From NCBI GenBank assembly GCA_963830065.1, contig CAWHLA010000008.1:62001-126000 (forward strand): 64,000 nt of DNA. Direction: 5' to 3'. The position numbers and the translations under genes are program-made. The notes under the pieces were generated by a model that had not been told where the DNA came from, ran no database searches, and saw only the letters and a program-made list of their open reading frames with translations. The stretch is from JACCZR01 sp963830065 (lineage in GTDB: Bacteria; Actinomycetota; Thermoleophilia; Solirubrobacterales; Thermoleophilaceae). This document shows, piece after piece, positions 41,255 to 49,528 of this stretch (positions within the stretch are counted from its first letter, which is position 1; each line of letters begins with the position of its first letter).

Positions 41255-41989
41255 GTGGACACGGCCAAGGCAAGGCGGGCGGCTATCGACTCTGTCTTGG
41301 CCGATCCTCCGATGGTCCATCGGATGCACCCGTCGGGTGAGGTGTACGCGGGTAGGTTCACGGATCGCGACTGCTATGCGCTGTTGGCCGAGCACTGCCC
41401 GCCCCGGGCGCGAACGCTGGAGACAGGGCTCGGCATCTCGACCGTGCTGTTCGCGATGTGGGGCACCGAACACATCTGCATCGTTCCCGACGAAGACCAG
41501 GTCCGGCGGTGTCTGGAGCACTGTCGCGCGAGGGGAATTGGGACGGATGGGGTGCGGTTCGAGATCGCTCCGTCCGACGAGGCTCTTCCCCGCTTGGCAG
41601 CGAGCCAGCTCGACGTGGTCTTCGTGGACGGGAGCCACGGCTTCCCAGCCCCGATCATCGACTGGTACTACGCGGGGGGCCGACTCCGGCGCGACGGCAT
41701 CATCATCCTCGACGACGTACAGCTTCCTCACGTCCGCCTCGGCCTTCTCCCCTTCCTTGACAGGGACCCGCGCTGGGGCCGCTTGGCGGCGACCAACAAA
41801 TGGGTCGCCTACCGGAAGTTCGTGGATGAGGGGTCCTTGGGCGAGAACTGGACGAATCAGCGTTTCCTGTTCTCCGCCGGCGAACGCTGGGACACGCAAA
41901 GGGTTCGAGCTCGCCGCATCGCTCGCGAGGGTGTGATTCGCGTCGCGAGTCGCAAGCTCGGTCGGACCCTTCAACGCCTCTCGGTGTGA
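41255..41989 (+). CDS. Class I SAM-dependent methyltransferase
   Basis: 244 residues with a Rossmann methyltransferase core: RTLETGLGISTVLFAMWGTE (motif I, written short: LETGLGISTVLF), ICIVPDEDQVRRCLEH, LDVVFVDGSHGFPAPIIDWY and RDGIIILDDVQLPHVR. The VDGSHGF and LDD pattern matches Methyltransf_24/TylF-like O-methyltransferases acting on sugars or natural products. Starts at GTG 41255 in the glycan island; the target is unknown. Confidence 0.85.
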   Translation: MDTAKARRAAIDSVLADPPMVHRMHPSGEVYAGRFTDRDCYALLAEHCPPRARTLETGLGISTVLFAMWGTEHICIVPDEDQVRRCLEHCRARGIGTDGVRFEIAPSDEALPRLAASQLDVVFVDGSHGFPAPIIDWYYAGGRLRRDGIIILDDVQLPHVRLGLLPFLDRDPRWGRLAATNKWVAYRKFVDEGSLGENWTNQRFLFSAGERWDTQRVRARRIAREGVIRVASRKLGRTLQRLSV

Positions 41990-42035
41990 CGTACCCCGAT
42001 GTGAAGCGCGACTCCACGGGCGAGAGGAGGGTCAA

Positions 42036-42623
42036 GTAGACCACGAGGCGGTCACCGCGGGTCTCAACCGAGCCGTCTATGCCGACCACCTGAGGAACCT
42101 CCTCCGCGCCTACGACATCGAGCGTGTCATCGACGTCGGGGCCTGGAAGGGCGGCTTCGCGGCGATGCTCCGCGGGAACGGCTTCGAGGGCGAGATCGTC
42201 TCCTTCGAGCCGGTCGTGGAGTCGTTCGACGAACTCCACGCGGCGGCCGTTGCCGACCCACACTGGAGCATTCAGCGGCTGGCGCTGGCGGACCACGACG
42301 GCAGGAGCGAGATCGGCGTTGCGGCGTCCCGTAACTTCTCGTCACTGCTTCCGGTTTCCGACTTCGGCAGTCGCCTCGTCGGCTCGCCGGTCGCCGTCGA
42401 ACGACGCGAGCCGGTGGAGCTCCGCCGGCTCGACGGGCTGTGGGAGGAACTCGTGCCGGCGGGCGGCGGGCTGATGCTAAAAATCGATACGCAGGGCTAC
42501 GACTGGCAGGTGATCGAGGGTGCGGGTGCGCGACTCAGCGAGGTGGCTGCTCTGCATATCGAGGCGCCAGTCCAGGAGATCTACCAGGGAACGGTCGGCT
42601 GGCTCGATCTCCTGACCTGTTGA
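42036..42623 (+). CDS. FkbM-family methyltransferase (start codon lost, 3' end frameshifted)
   Basis: FkbM-type core: VIDVGAWKGGFAAML (SAM motif), EIVSFEPVVESFDELHA, IQRLALADHDGRSEIGVAASRNFSSLL (use IQRLALADHDG, NFSSLL), LMLKIDTQGYDWQVIEGAG, LHIEAPVQEIYQG. The first legal start in frame, ATG 42165, is inside the domain; the natural start seems to be the GTA at 42036, seven bases after a GGAGG, so a GTG was mutated or misread. After WLDLL the frame ends, yet family-like sequence resumes in other frames (LLKEG, then GFAPTAVLPVTRDARLRLVE) after short C and G runs near 42616 and 42628. Probably O-methylates a sugar. Confidence 0.75.
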   Translation, partial: VDHEAVTAGLNRAVYADHLRNLLRAYDIERVIDVGAWKGGFAAMLRGNGFEGEIVSFEPVVESFDELHAAAVADPHWSIQRLALADHDGRSEIGVAASRNFSSLLPVSDFGSRLVGSPVAVERREPVELRRLDGLWEELVPAGGGLMLKIDTQGYDWQVIEGAGARLSEVAALHIEAPVQEIYQGTVGWLDLLTC

Positions 42624-42751
42624 AGGAGGGGGCTTCGCACCGACCGCTGTACTTCCCGTGACCCGCGACGCCAGGCTTCGCCTTGTGGAGGTCGATCTGA
42701 TGCTCGTCCGAGACACGATCCGTGGTCGTGGGCTAGGCTCTCGCGCTTCGC

Positions 42752-43194
42752 ATGGCTTCCGCAAGCTGGTATGGCGTCGATTCGCGCAAGGTCGCCCACG
42801 AGACGATTGACGGCGAGGTGATCATGATCCACCTCGTACAGGGGAACTACTTCTCGCTCGAGGGCCTAGGGGCCGATCTCTGGGAACTCCTCGTGACGGG
42901 GAGGGGCCGCGACGAGACCTTGACGGTGATCGCCAGCGCTACGAGGGCGAACCTGCGCTGATCGCGGAGGTCGTCGATGAGCTGGTCGCGGAGCTTGCCA
43001 AGGAGGCGCTCGTCGAGCCCTGCCCTGCCGGCGGCGCCCCTGCGGCACTCAACGGCCCCTCTCCTCCCGTCGAAAGGAAGCCTTTCAGCGCTCCGAAGCT
43101 CCAGAAGTACACCGACATGCAGGACTTCCTCCTCGTGGACCCGATCCACGAGGTCGATGAGACCGGCTGGCCACCGCAGCAGCGGGTAGCGTAA
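42752..43194 (+). CDS. PqqD-family protein with conserved C-terminal peptide tail (frame broken once)
   Basis: N-terminal 60 residues are a PqqD/RRE-like winged helix (VDSRKVAHETIDGEVIMIHL, QGNYFSLEGLGADLWELL). At about 42936-42940 one base is missing; the next frame completes the helix (YEGEPALIAEVVDELVAELA) and then a linker and a tail with PFSAPKLQKYTDMQDF and VDPIHEVDETGWP. PqqD-family proteins hold leader peptides for modifying enzymes. Followed at once by an HprK-like kinase gene. The tail contains an F/YxxPxL motif like lasso-peptide leaders. Stop at 43194. Total about 148 codons when repaired. Confidence 0.8.
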
Positions 43195-43219
43195 GGGGCA
43201 GGCCCTGAGCGAGGGGGGC

Positions 43220-44282
43220 TTGGCCAGCGCCGTGCCGGCGGCGCCGTCCGTCGCCGAGGGCTTTTGGGCCAAGCTCGTGGAGGGATTCCACGCCGCTTGC
43301 GCCAGCACCGGCCTCATCGAGCATGACCTTCGGATCGCCGGCGTTGGCCTGCGGCTACGTTTCGCCGGGCCGGCGCTCGAGGAGGCGTTGTTCCCGGCGC
43401 TCGCCCACCTGGCGGACCACCACACCGTGGATAGACCGGAGCGGACCATTCTCCTGTTCGACTCCGGCTCCAGCGGAGTCGAGCGTCCGTCCGACGCATG
43501 GGGCCCCCGCGACGTCGGCCCGCTCGGTGAGCTGACAGGCCTGGACGGCAGCCCACTCCGCGGTCTGGTCGACGGCGGGTACGGCGGCCTTCAGCTGTTC
43601 GACCGGCGCTCGCTGACGCTGGCGTATCACGCTCCGACGGAGGCCGGCGGTGCCATGGTACGAGCGGGCCGCACCGCTACGCGCCGGGCTGCACTGGCTG
43701 CTTAGGGCCCCGCGAAGACATCTGGTGCATGCGGCCGCTGTGGGCTCCGGGGGTCGCGGGGTCCTGCTGGCCGGCGCGGGCGGCGCGGGAAAGTCCACGC
43801 TGGCGACGGCCTGCCTCGAAGCCGGTTTCGACTTCGCGGGTGACGACTATGTCGTGGTGACCAGCGAAGGCCCCCCGCGGGCGCACTCGATCTATGGCAC
43901 GGCGAAGCTCGACGCGGGCAGTCTCGGCCGCCTCTCGCCTGAGCTGCGGGCGTCGGTGAACCGCGACTTCGCGGACGAAGAAAAGGCCGTAGTACGTCTC
44001 GAATCAGGGCGCATGACGCCTAGCGTGCCGATCTCAGCGGTGCTGCTTCCCAGCGTGTCGGGCGCCGTGCCGCCTCGGCTCGAGCGCGTGAGCGGGGGCG
44101 AAGCGCTGCTCGCGCTCGGCCCCAGCTCCACATTTCAGCTGCCGAGCCGGAGCGGCGAGGTCCTCAGCACAGTCGCGGAGATCGCACGCCGAATGCCGGC
44201 GTGGCGAATCGAGCTCGGCGACGATCTCGAGGCCAACGTGGCATGCGTCCGCCGCTGCCTCTCGGAGGCAACGCAGTCGTGA
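43220..44282 (+). CDS. HPr kinase-like P-loop kinase (frame broken once)
   Basis: TTG at 43220 after a GAGGGG ribosome site. The first half (EGFWAKLVEGFHAACAST, RTILLFDSGSSGVER) runs to about 43648, where removing one G joins it to the second half: PTEAG then VPWYERAAPLRAGLHWLL. The kinase core follows: HLVHAAAVG, Walker A GAGGAGKST, FDFAGDDYVVV and a C-terminal mixed region. This matches HprK-related kinases found with PqqD proteins in peptide-modification and exopolysaccharide loci rather than true HPr kinase. Its stop overlaps the next gene's GTG. About 353 residues when repaired. Confidence 0.8.
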
Positions 44283-45370
44283 CGCGTCTCGACCCGCTGC
44301 GGGTGCTCGTCGTCGACGAGAAGGCGCCCTCCGAGCGGCGTGACGGAGGCTCGCTGCGGATGTTCGGGCTGGTCGAGGCGCTCGAAGAGCTGGGCTGCGA
44401 GCTCACTGTCGGCCACTCAGATCCGAGCTGGGAGGGTGCGCCGCCCGCGATCCGGCTGCTCACCGGTGAGGAGGAGATCCGCAAGTTCGTGGAACGCGGC
44501 GCATTCGACGCCGCGCTGCTCAGCCGTCCAGCGGTCGCCGCGCGCTGGCTGGGACCGATCCGCCGGCACGCTCCGGGCGCGTTGGTTGCATATGACACCG
44601 TGGACCTGCACTTCCTGCGGGAGTTCCGCGGCGCGAAGCTTCGGAGGAGCGCGCCTCGGCTGCGCAAGGCGATCAGGCTGCGCGAGCAGGAGCTCGGACT
44701 GGTCCGCGCGGCGGATGTGACGCTGGTCGTGAGCGAGTATGAGCGGCGCGTGCTCGCGGACGAATGCCCGGGCGCCCGCGTCTGTCTCGTCTCGAATGTC
44801 CACCGCGTCGAGCCGCTGACGCCGTCCTTCGCCGAGCGGGCAGGCTTCCTGTTCGTTGGCGGGTTCGTGCACGTCCCGAACGTTGACGCCGTCGACTTCC
44901 TGCTGTCCGAGGTGTGGCCACTGGTGCGCGAGCGTGAGCCCGCGGCGACGCTCACCGTGGCCGGCTCGGACCTCCCGCCGACGCTCCAGGACAGGGCCGG
45001 CTTCGGGGTCACGGTCGCCGGGCACGTGCCGGACCTCCGACCGGCGCTTGCGGCATCCAGCGCCATGGTCGCCCCTCTGCGATTCGGCGCAGGGGTGAAG
45101 GGCAAGGTGCTGCTGGCCATGGCGCATGGGCTCCCTGTCGTGGGCACCGATGTCGCCCTCGAGGGCGTCGGTGGGGGATCGGTCGCGCTGGTTGCCGAGG
45201 ATGCGCGCGGACTGGCCGAGGCGATGCTCAGGCTGAGCCGCGACGAGCGTCTCTGGGCCGACCTGCGCGAGAAGGGGTTAGAGCTGGTCGAGCGAGATTT
45301 CTCCCCCGCGACCGCGCGCCGGGCGCTCGCCGACGCGCTATCGCCTGCGCTGGAGCGAGCCTATGCCTGA
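44279..45370 (+). CDS. Glycosyltransferase (GT4-like)
   Basis: 363 residues, GT-B fold. N-terminal half: LRVLVVDEKAPSERRDGGS, DAALLSRPAVAARWLGPIRR, VVSEYERRVLADECP. C-terminal donor-binding half: GFLFVGGFVHVPNVDAVDFL, ATLTVAGSDLPPTLQ, VTVAGHVPDLRPALAASSAM, VAPLRFGAGVKGKVLLAMAH (segments) and DVALEGVGGG. The FGAGVKGKVLEAM block is typical of GT4 enzymes in surface-polysaccharide clusters. GTG 44279 overlaps the kinase stop and the end overlaps the next glycosyltransferase. Confidence 0.9.
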   Translation: MTRLDPLRVLVVDEKAPSERRDGGSLRMFGLVEALEELGCELTVGHSDPSWEGAPPAIRLLTGEEEIRKFVERGAFDAALLSRPAVAARWLGPIRRHAPGALVAYDTVDLHFLREFRGAKLRRSAPRLRKAIRLREQELGLVRAADVTLVVSEYERRVLADECPGARVCLVSNVHRVEPLTPSFAERAGFLFVGGFVHVPNVDAVDFLLSEVWPLVREREPAATLTVAGSDLPPTLQDRAGFGVTVAGHVPDLRPALAASSAMVAPLRFGAGVKGKVLLAMAHGLPVVGTDVALEGVGGGSVALVAEDARGLAEAMLRLSRDERLWADLREKGLELVERDFSPATARRALADALSPALERAYA

Positions 45371-46052
45371 GCCGCTGATCAGCGTGGTGATCCCGGTGCA
45401 CAACGGGGAGGCATTCCTCGACCAGGCCATCGAGAGCGTGCTGGCGCAGACCTGGCCGCGGACCGAGGCCGTGGTGGTGGACGACGGCTCGAGCGACGGC
45501 AGCGCTGCGATCGCGGCCTCGTATCCGGTCACGCTCGTGCGCCAGCGCAACCGGGGCGTGGCCGCCGCGCGCAACTGTGGCGCGGAGAGGGCCAAAGGCG
45601 CGCTTCTCACTTTCCTCGACCAAGACGACGTGTTCTTGCCCGAGAAGTTGGAGCGCCAGCTGGAGGCGTTGAACGGGAAGCCCGAGGCGGGGATCTCCGC
45701 ATGCAAGATGACGCCGTTCCTCGAGCCTGGCCAACCGCTGCCCCGCTGGATCGAACCGGCCCTGCTCGAGACCGACCATCACTCGGTCCAGACCGGCACG
45801 ATGCTGACGTGGCGCAGCGCGTTCGAACATGTGGGTCCGTTCGCAGAGGCCTATCAGATGGGCAACGACACCGACTGGTTCCTGCGAGCGCTCGAACTCG
45901 ACGTGTCTATCGTGAGGCTCGACGACGCGCTCCTTCGCTACCGGATCCACGAGCGCAACGAGTCGCGGCGGAAGCAGGCACTAGTCAGCGAGTCGCTCAA
46001 GGTCTTCCGGGCCGCGGTCCATCGGAAGCGTGAGAGGTCGCAAAATCTCTGA
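45363..46052 (+). CDS. Family 2 glycosyltransferase
   Basis: 229 residues with the GT-A start ISVVIPVHNGEAFLDQAIES, VVVDDGSSDGSAAIA, the GVAAARNCGAERAKG block and the metal-binding LTFLDQDDVFLPEKLE (DxD-like QDD). The C-terminal MGNDTDWFLRALE and RYRIHERNESR regions suit a rhamnosyl- or glycosyl-transfer enzyme of an exopolysaccharide pathway. Overlaps both neighbours, so it is in the same operon as the kinase and exporter. Confidence 0.92.
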   Translation: MPEPLISVVIPVHNGEAFLDQAIESVLAQTWPRTEAVVVDDGSSDGSAAIAASYPVTLVRQRNRGVAAARNCGAERAKGALLTFLDQDDVFLPEKLERQLEALNGKPEAGISACKMTPFLEPGQPLPRWIEPALLETDHHSVQTGTMLTWRSAFEHVGPFAEAYQMGNDTDWFLRALELDVSIVRLDDALLRYRIHERNESRRKQALVSESLKVFRAAVHRKRERSQNL

Positions 46053-46710
46053 GCGGCCCACGATCAGCGCCTTGATCTGTGCCCGCGACAGGGAGGCGTA
46101 CCTGGGCGAGGCGATCGAGAGCGCACTCGCCCAGACGGTGCCGCCGGCCGAGGTGATCGTGGTGGATGACGGCTCGGAGGACCGTAGTGGCGAGATCGCC
46201 CGCTCGTACGCCCCGCGGGTACGGGTGGTCGAGCAGGGACGCATCGGCATCGGGGCCGCCCGCAACAGATGCGTCAGCGCATCCCGCGGAGAACTGATCG
46301 CCTTCCTCGATTCCGACGACATCTGGGAGCCGCGGAAGCTCGAGCTCCAGCTCGAGGCGTTCGCGCGCCAGCCCGAGCTCGACTTCTGCTTCACGCACCT
46401 GGTCGAATTCGGCGAGGATGGTGTGGCGGTCCGCCCTGGGCCGTTGCCCGGCGCGGTCACGGGCACAATGTGCGCCCGCCGCGGCGCGATCGAGCGGGCC
46501 GGGGGCTTCGACGGCGGTGTGCGTGTCGGAGAAGTGATGGGGTGGCTGCTGCGCGCGCGTGAGCAAGGTATGCGCGAAGCGATGCTGCCTCAGGTACTAA
46601 CCCGCCGCCGGGTGCACCGGGAAAATATGACCCGTACCAGGCGGGGCGATTTCGGCGAGTACGCGCGCCTCCTCAAGGCCTCGCTCGACCGCAGAAGGGC
46701 CGTGGGATGA
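46030..46710 (+). CDS. Family 2 glycosyltransferase
   Basis: 226 residues: ISALICARDREAYLGEAIES, VIVVDDGSEDRSGEIA, GIGAARNRCVSASRGELIAFLDSDDIW (segments GIGAARNRCVSASRG and LIAFLDSDDIW), with the DSD metal-binding motif. It is closely similar in layout to the preceding gene, suggesting an old duplication. GTG 46030 overlaps the previous gene by 23 bp; its TGA overlaps the ABC exporter ATG. Confidence 0.9.
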   Translation: MRGRKISERPTISALICARDREAYLGEAIESALAQTVPPAEVIVVDDGSEDRSGEIARSYAPRVRVVEQGRIGIGAARNRCVSASRGELIAFLDSDDIWEPRKLELQLEAFARQPELDFCFTHLVEFGEDGVAVRPGPLPGAVTGTMCARRGAIERAGGFDGGVRVGEVMGWLLRAREQGMREAMLPQVLTRRRVHRENMTRTRRGDFGEYARLLKASLDRRRAVG

Positions 46711-48404
46711 GCGGCATGAGGCTGGCCGCATGGCGGGAATACGCGCGGCTGCTCGGCAGCAACCGGCGCCTGTCGATCCTCAGCCTCACCGCCGCCGTGG
46801 GGCAGTCACTGGCGCTGGTCCCAGTCGCCCTGCTCGTTCGATATGCCTTCGACGACGCGATAGCCAATTCTCGGACCGACGAGCTGATCCTCGTCGGGGT
46901 CGCCCTCCTTGCCCTGTATGCCGCGAGTGCGGCGCTGGGGCTGTGGTCGCGCTACTCAGTGCTTCGGGTTACCAAGGCGGCCATCGCTCGCCTTCGCGAA
47001 GGCCTGGTCTCCAAGCTGCTTTCACTACCGCGCGCTTGGTTCGACACGCGACCGGCGGGCGTCGTCCACTCGATCGTGGTTCAGGATTCGGAGCGGCTCG
47101 ACGTAATGGGGAACGCCGTGGCCGCCCAGCTCCTGCCGGGTCTGGTAGTCAGCTCGGTGCTTGGGATCACCCTGCTCGTGCTCAACCCCTTGCTGTTCGG
47201 GCTGTTGCTGACGACGGTGCCGATCACATTGGTCCTCAACAGGACGATCGGCCGGGCCGTCCGGCGCCGGACGCGCGCATGGCAGCGCGCCTTCGACCGC
47301 TTCTCCTCGGACACCCACGTGGCGCTCCGGAGCGTCGCGCTCACAAAAGTGCACGCGGTCGAGGAGAACGAGCTCCAGCGCCGGCGCGCACCCATCGCGA
47401 CGCTGAGCGAGGCAGGGAGGCAGATGGCCTGGCTTGCATCGGCCTACACGGTCCTTCACGGATCGGTGGCCGCGATCTCGGGGATCGTCGTGCTAGTGGT
47501 GGGTGGGGTCGCGGTCGCGCATGGGAGCATGTCGCTCGGCGATCTTCTCTCCTTCTACGCGGTCGCCGCATTGATGCGTGGGCAGGGGACTGCGGTGATT
47601 TCGGCCTTCGTGCAGGTGCTCACGGGCTACGAGTCGCTCCAGCGACTGCGGGAGTTCCTGGGCGAGGAAGCCAAGGAGCCTTACGAGGGTGGCCGCGAGA
47701 TCGACCTCCAGGGGTCCGTGGCGCTCGATCGGGTGAGCTTCGGCTACGGAAGCGAGTCCGTGCTCCGGGGGGTGAGCCTGCAGCTCGATCCTGGCGAATG
47801 GGTTGCGCTCGTAGGTCCGAACGGCGCCGGTAAGAGCACGATCATGAACTTGATCCTGGGCCTCTACCGACCCAGCGAGGGAACGGTCCTGGCAGACGGG
47901 GTGCCGCTCGACGAGGTCGATATCCGGACCCTGCGGCGCCGGATCGGGGTGGTGCTCCAGGACCCGCCGATCCTGCCGGGCACGGTGCGCGAGAACATCG
48001 CGTTCGGTGAACCCGACGTGAGCGACCTGGATGTCCGGAGGGCAGCTGTCGCAGCCACCGCCGCGGAGTTCATCGACAGGTTGCCACTGGGCTATGAGAC
48101 CCCGGTAGGGGACGAGGGCGAGCTTCTGTCGGGCGGTCAGCGCCAGCGGATCGCGATCGCACGCGCGTTGCTCCGCGAGCCGCGTCTCGTGATCTTGGAC
48201 GAGCCAAGCACCAGCCTGGACCGGCACGCGACCGAGGCGCTGCTGCGAAACCTGGGAGCGCTACCGGACAGTCCCACCGTCTTGCTCCTGACGCACGACG
48301 ACGTGGTGGCCCGCACCGCCGAACGGATGGTCAGGGTCGCCGACGGCAGGATCGTCGGCGCCCGAGCACAGCGGGGCGCTGCTGTGAGGGACCGCTCCGA
48401 CTGA
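46707..48404 (+). CDS. ABC exporter, fused membrane and ATPase domains (MsbA/HlyB-like)
   Basis: 565 residues. The type I exporter membrane domain (residues 1 to about 310) has hydrophobic segments such as ILVGVALLALYAASAALGL, LLPGLVVSSVLGITLLVL and HGSVAAISGIVVLVVGGVAV. The ATPase domain has Walker A GPNGAGKST, Q-loop VVLQDPPIL, signature LLSGGQRQRIAIARALL, Walker B LVILDEPSTSLD and LLLTHDD. Its place in an operon of kinase, glycosyltransferases and nucleotidyltransferase suggests export of a modified peptide or glycolipid. No peptidase (C39) domain is present. Confidence 0.94.
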   Translation: MSGMRLAAWREYARLLGSNRRLSILSLTAAVGQSLALVPVALLVRYAFDDAIANSRTDELILVGVALLALYAASAALGLWSRYSVLRVTKAAIARLREGLVSKLLSLPRAWFDTRPAGVVHSIVVQDSERLDVMGNAVAAQLLPGLVVSSVLGITLLVLNPLLFGLLLTTVPITLVLNRTIGRAVRRRTRAWQRAFDRFSSDTHVALRSVALTKVHAVEENELQRRRAPIATLSEAGRQMAWLASAYTVLHGSVAAISGIVVLVVGGVAVAHGSMSLGDLLSFYAVAALMRGQGTAVISAFVQVLTGYESLQRLREFLGEEAKEPYEGGREIDLQGSVALDRVSFGYGSESVLRGVSLQLDPGEWVALVGPNGAGKSTIMNLILGLYRPSEGTVLADGVPLDEVDIRTLRRRIGVVLQDPPILPGTVRENIAFGEPDVSDLDVRRAAVAATAAEFIDRLPLGYETPVGDEGELLSGGQRQRIAIARALLREPRLVILDEPSTSLDRHATEALLRNLGALPDSPTVLLLTHDDVVARTAERMVRVADGRIVGARAQRGAAVRDRSD

Positions 48405-49528
48405 ACGGTGCGGGCTGGCGCCCGAACGAGTCTCAGCGACTTCTCCTGAAAGCGGCGCTCCTGGATCGCGGGCCGGCGCTCGAGGCCTGGCGCGAGTGGG
48501 ACCGGCGCGAGACGGTCGAGGCGACGGACCATCCGTCCAGCGCATTGGTCGGCCTCGTTTGGCGCAACCTCCACGCTCACGGCGTCGACCACCACACGAT
48601 GCCCAAGCTCAAGGGGGCCTACCGACACCGGTGGTTCAAGAATCAGACCCTGCTGAAACAGGCCGCCGTGCCCTTGCGCGCGCTTCGGGAGGCCGGCATC
48701 CGTACGCTCGTCCTCAAGGGGGCGAGCCTCTGCCCGCTCTACTACCGCGACTGGGGCGTGCGCGGGATGGAGGACCTCGACATCTTGGTGCCGCCCGAGC
48801 GCGTACTCGATGCGATTTCGGTGCTCCGGGAAATCGGAGCTGAGCCGGTATCGAAGGACGTCGAGGAGAGGATCTGCATCCAGCACTCCGCCGCGTTTAA
48901 GCACGCGGACGGGTGGGAGGTCGACCTGCACTGGTTCTCCTTGTGGCGCAGCGCATCCGACGCCGGCATGTGGGCGTACGCCGTGCCGCTCGAGCTCGGT
49001 GGCGAGCAGACGCGCGCACCGGGTCCCACGCACCAGCTCATCCAGGTGTGCACGCACGGCGCGGACTACAACGAGACGAGCCCCATCCGCTGGGTGGCGG
49101 ACGCCTGGACGGTGCTCCAGACGGGCGAGGTCGACTGGGAGATGTTCGAGCGCGAGGCACGCGAGCGGCTGCTGACGGTGGTGCTCGCCGCCGCGCTCAA
49201 CTACCTGCGCGAGCTGCTCGACGCGCCGATACCCGAGGACGTCGTGCGGCGTCTGGAAGCGGTGCCGAGCCGGCGGTTCGAGCGCATCGGCTTCCGCGCA
49301 GCAGCCAAGCCCCCGAGCCCTACACAATTCGTGTTGACCCGATGGGAGCGCTACCGGCGCATGTCCATCCTACGGCCGCACGGCCCAGGCTGGGCCCCTT
49401 CCGAAGCCTGTACAGACTGCTCAGGCACTACGCGAGGCAGGGGGTGGGTCGCTTCGCTGCCTCGCGATCCGGCGCCTGACGCCTGGAACATGGCAGCGCG
49501 GACGTCCGGGAGCTCGCACCGTGCGTAG
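48401..49528 (+). CDS. Nucleotidyltransferase-family protein (NTP_transf_5-like)
   Basis: Core motifs: RTLVLKGASLCPLYYRDWGV, RGMEDLDILVPPERVLDA (GxS...DLDxLV nucleotidyltransferase fold) and DGWEVDLHWFSLW. Family-like sequence begins upstream of the first usual start (TTG 48545): NGAGWRPNESQRLLLKAALL, LEAWREWDRRE; the only start-like codon there is CTG 48401, overlapping the exporter stop (CTGA). Near the end, sequence after about 49385 reads better in another frame (RLGPFRSLYRLLRHYARQ, stop 49479). Members act beside HprK-like kinases and PqqD proteins. Start and end are uncertain. Confidence 0.75.
   Translation: MNGAGWRPNESQRLLLKAALLDRGPALEAWREWDRRETVEATDHPSSALVGLVWRNLHAHGVDHHTMPKLKGAYRHRWFKNQTLLKQAAVPLRALREAGIRTLVLKGASLCPLYYRDWGVRGMEDLDILVPPERVLDAISVLREIGAEPVSKDVEERICIQHSAAFKHADGWEVDLHWFSLWRSASDAGMWAYAVPLELGGEQTRAPGPTHQLIQVCTHGADYNETSPIRWVADAWTVLQTGEVDWEMFEREARERLLTVVLAAALNYLRELLDAPIPEDVVRRLEAVPSRRFERIGFRAAAKPPSPTQFVLTRWERYRRMSILRPHGPGWAPSEACTDCSGTTRGRGWVASLPRDPAPDAWNMAARTSGSSHRA

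Noticed and set aside
43220..43705. Two independent small genes instead of one kinase (43220-43705 and 43650-44282)
   Set aside because: Removing one G at 43649-43650 gives a single continuous HprK-like protein with the conserved PWYERAAPL junction.
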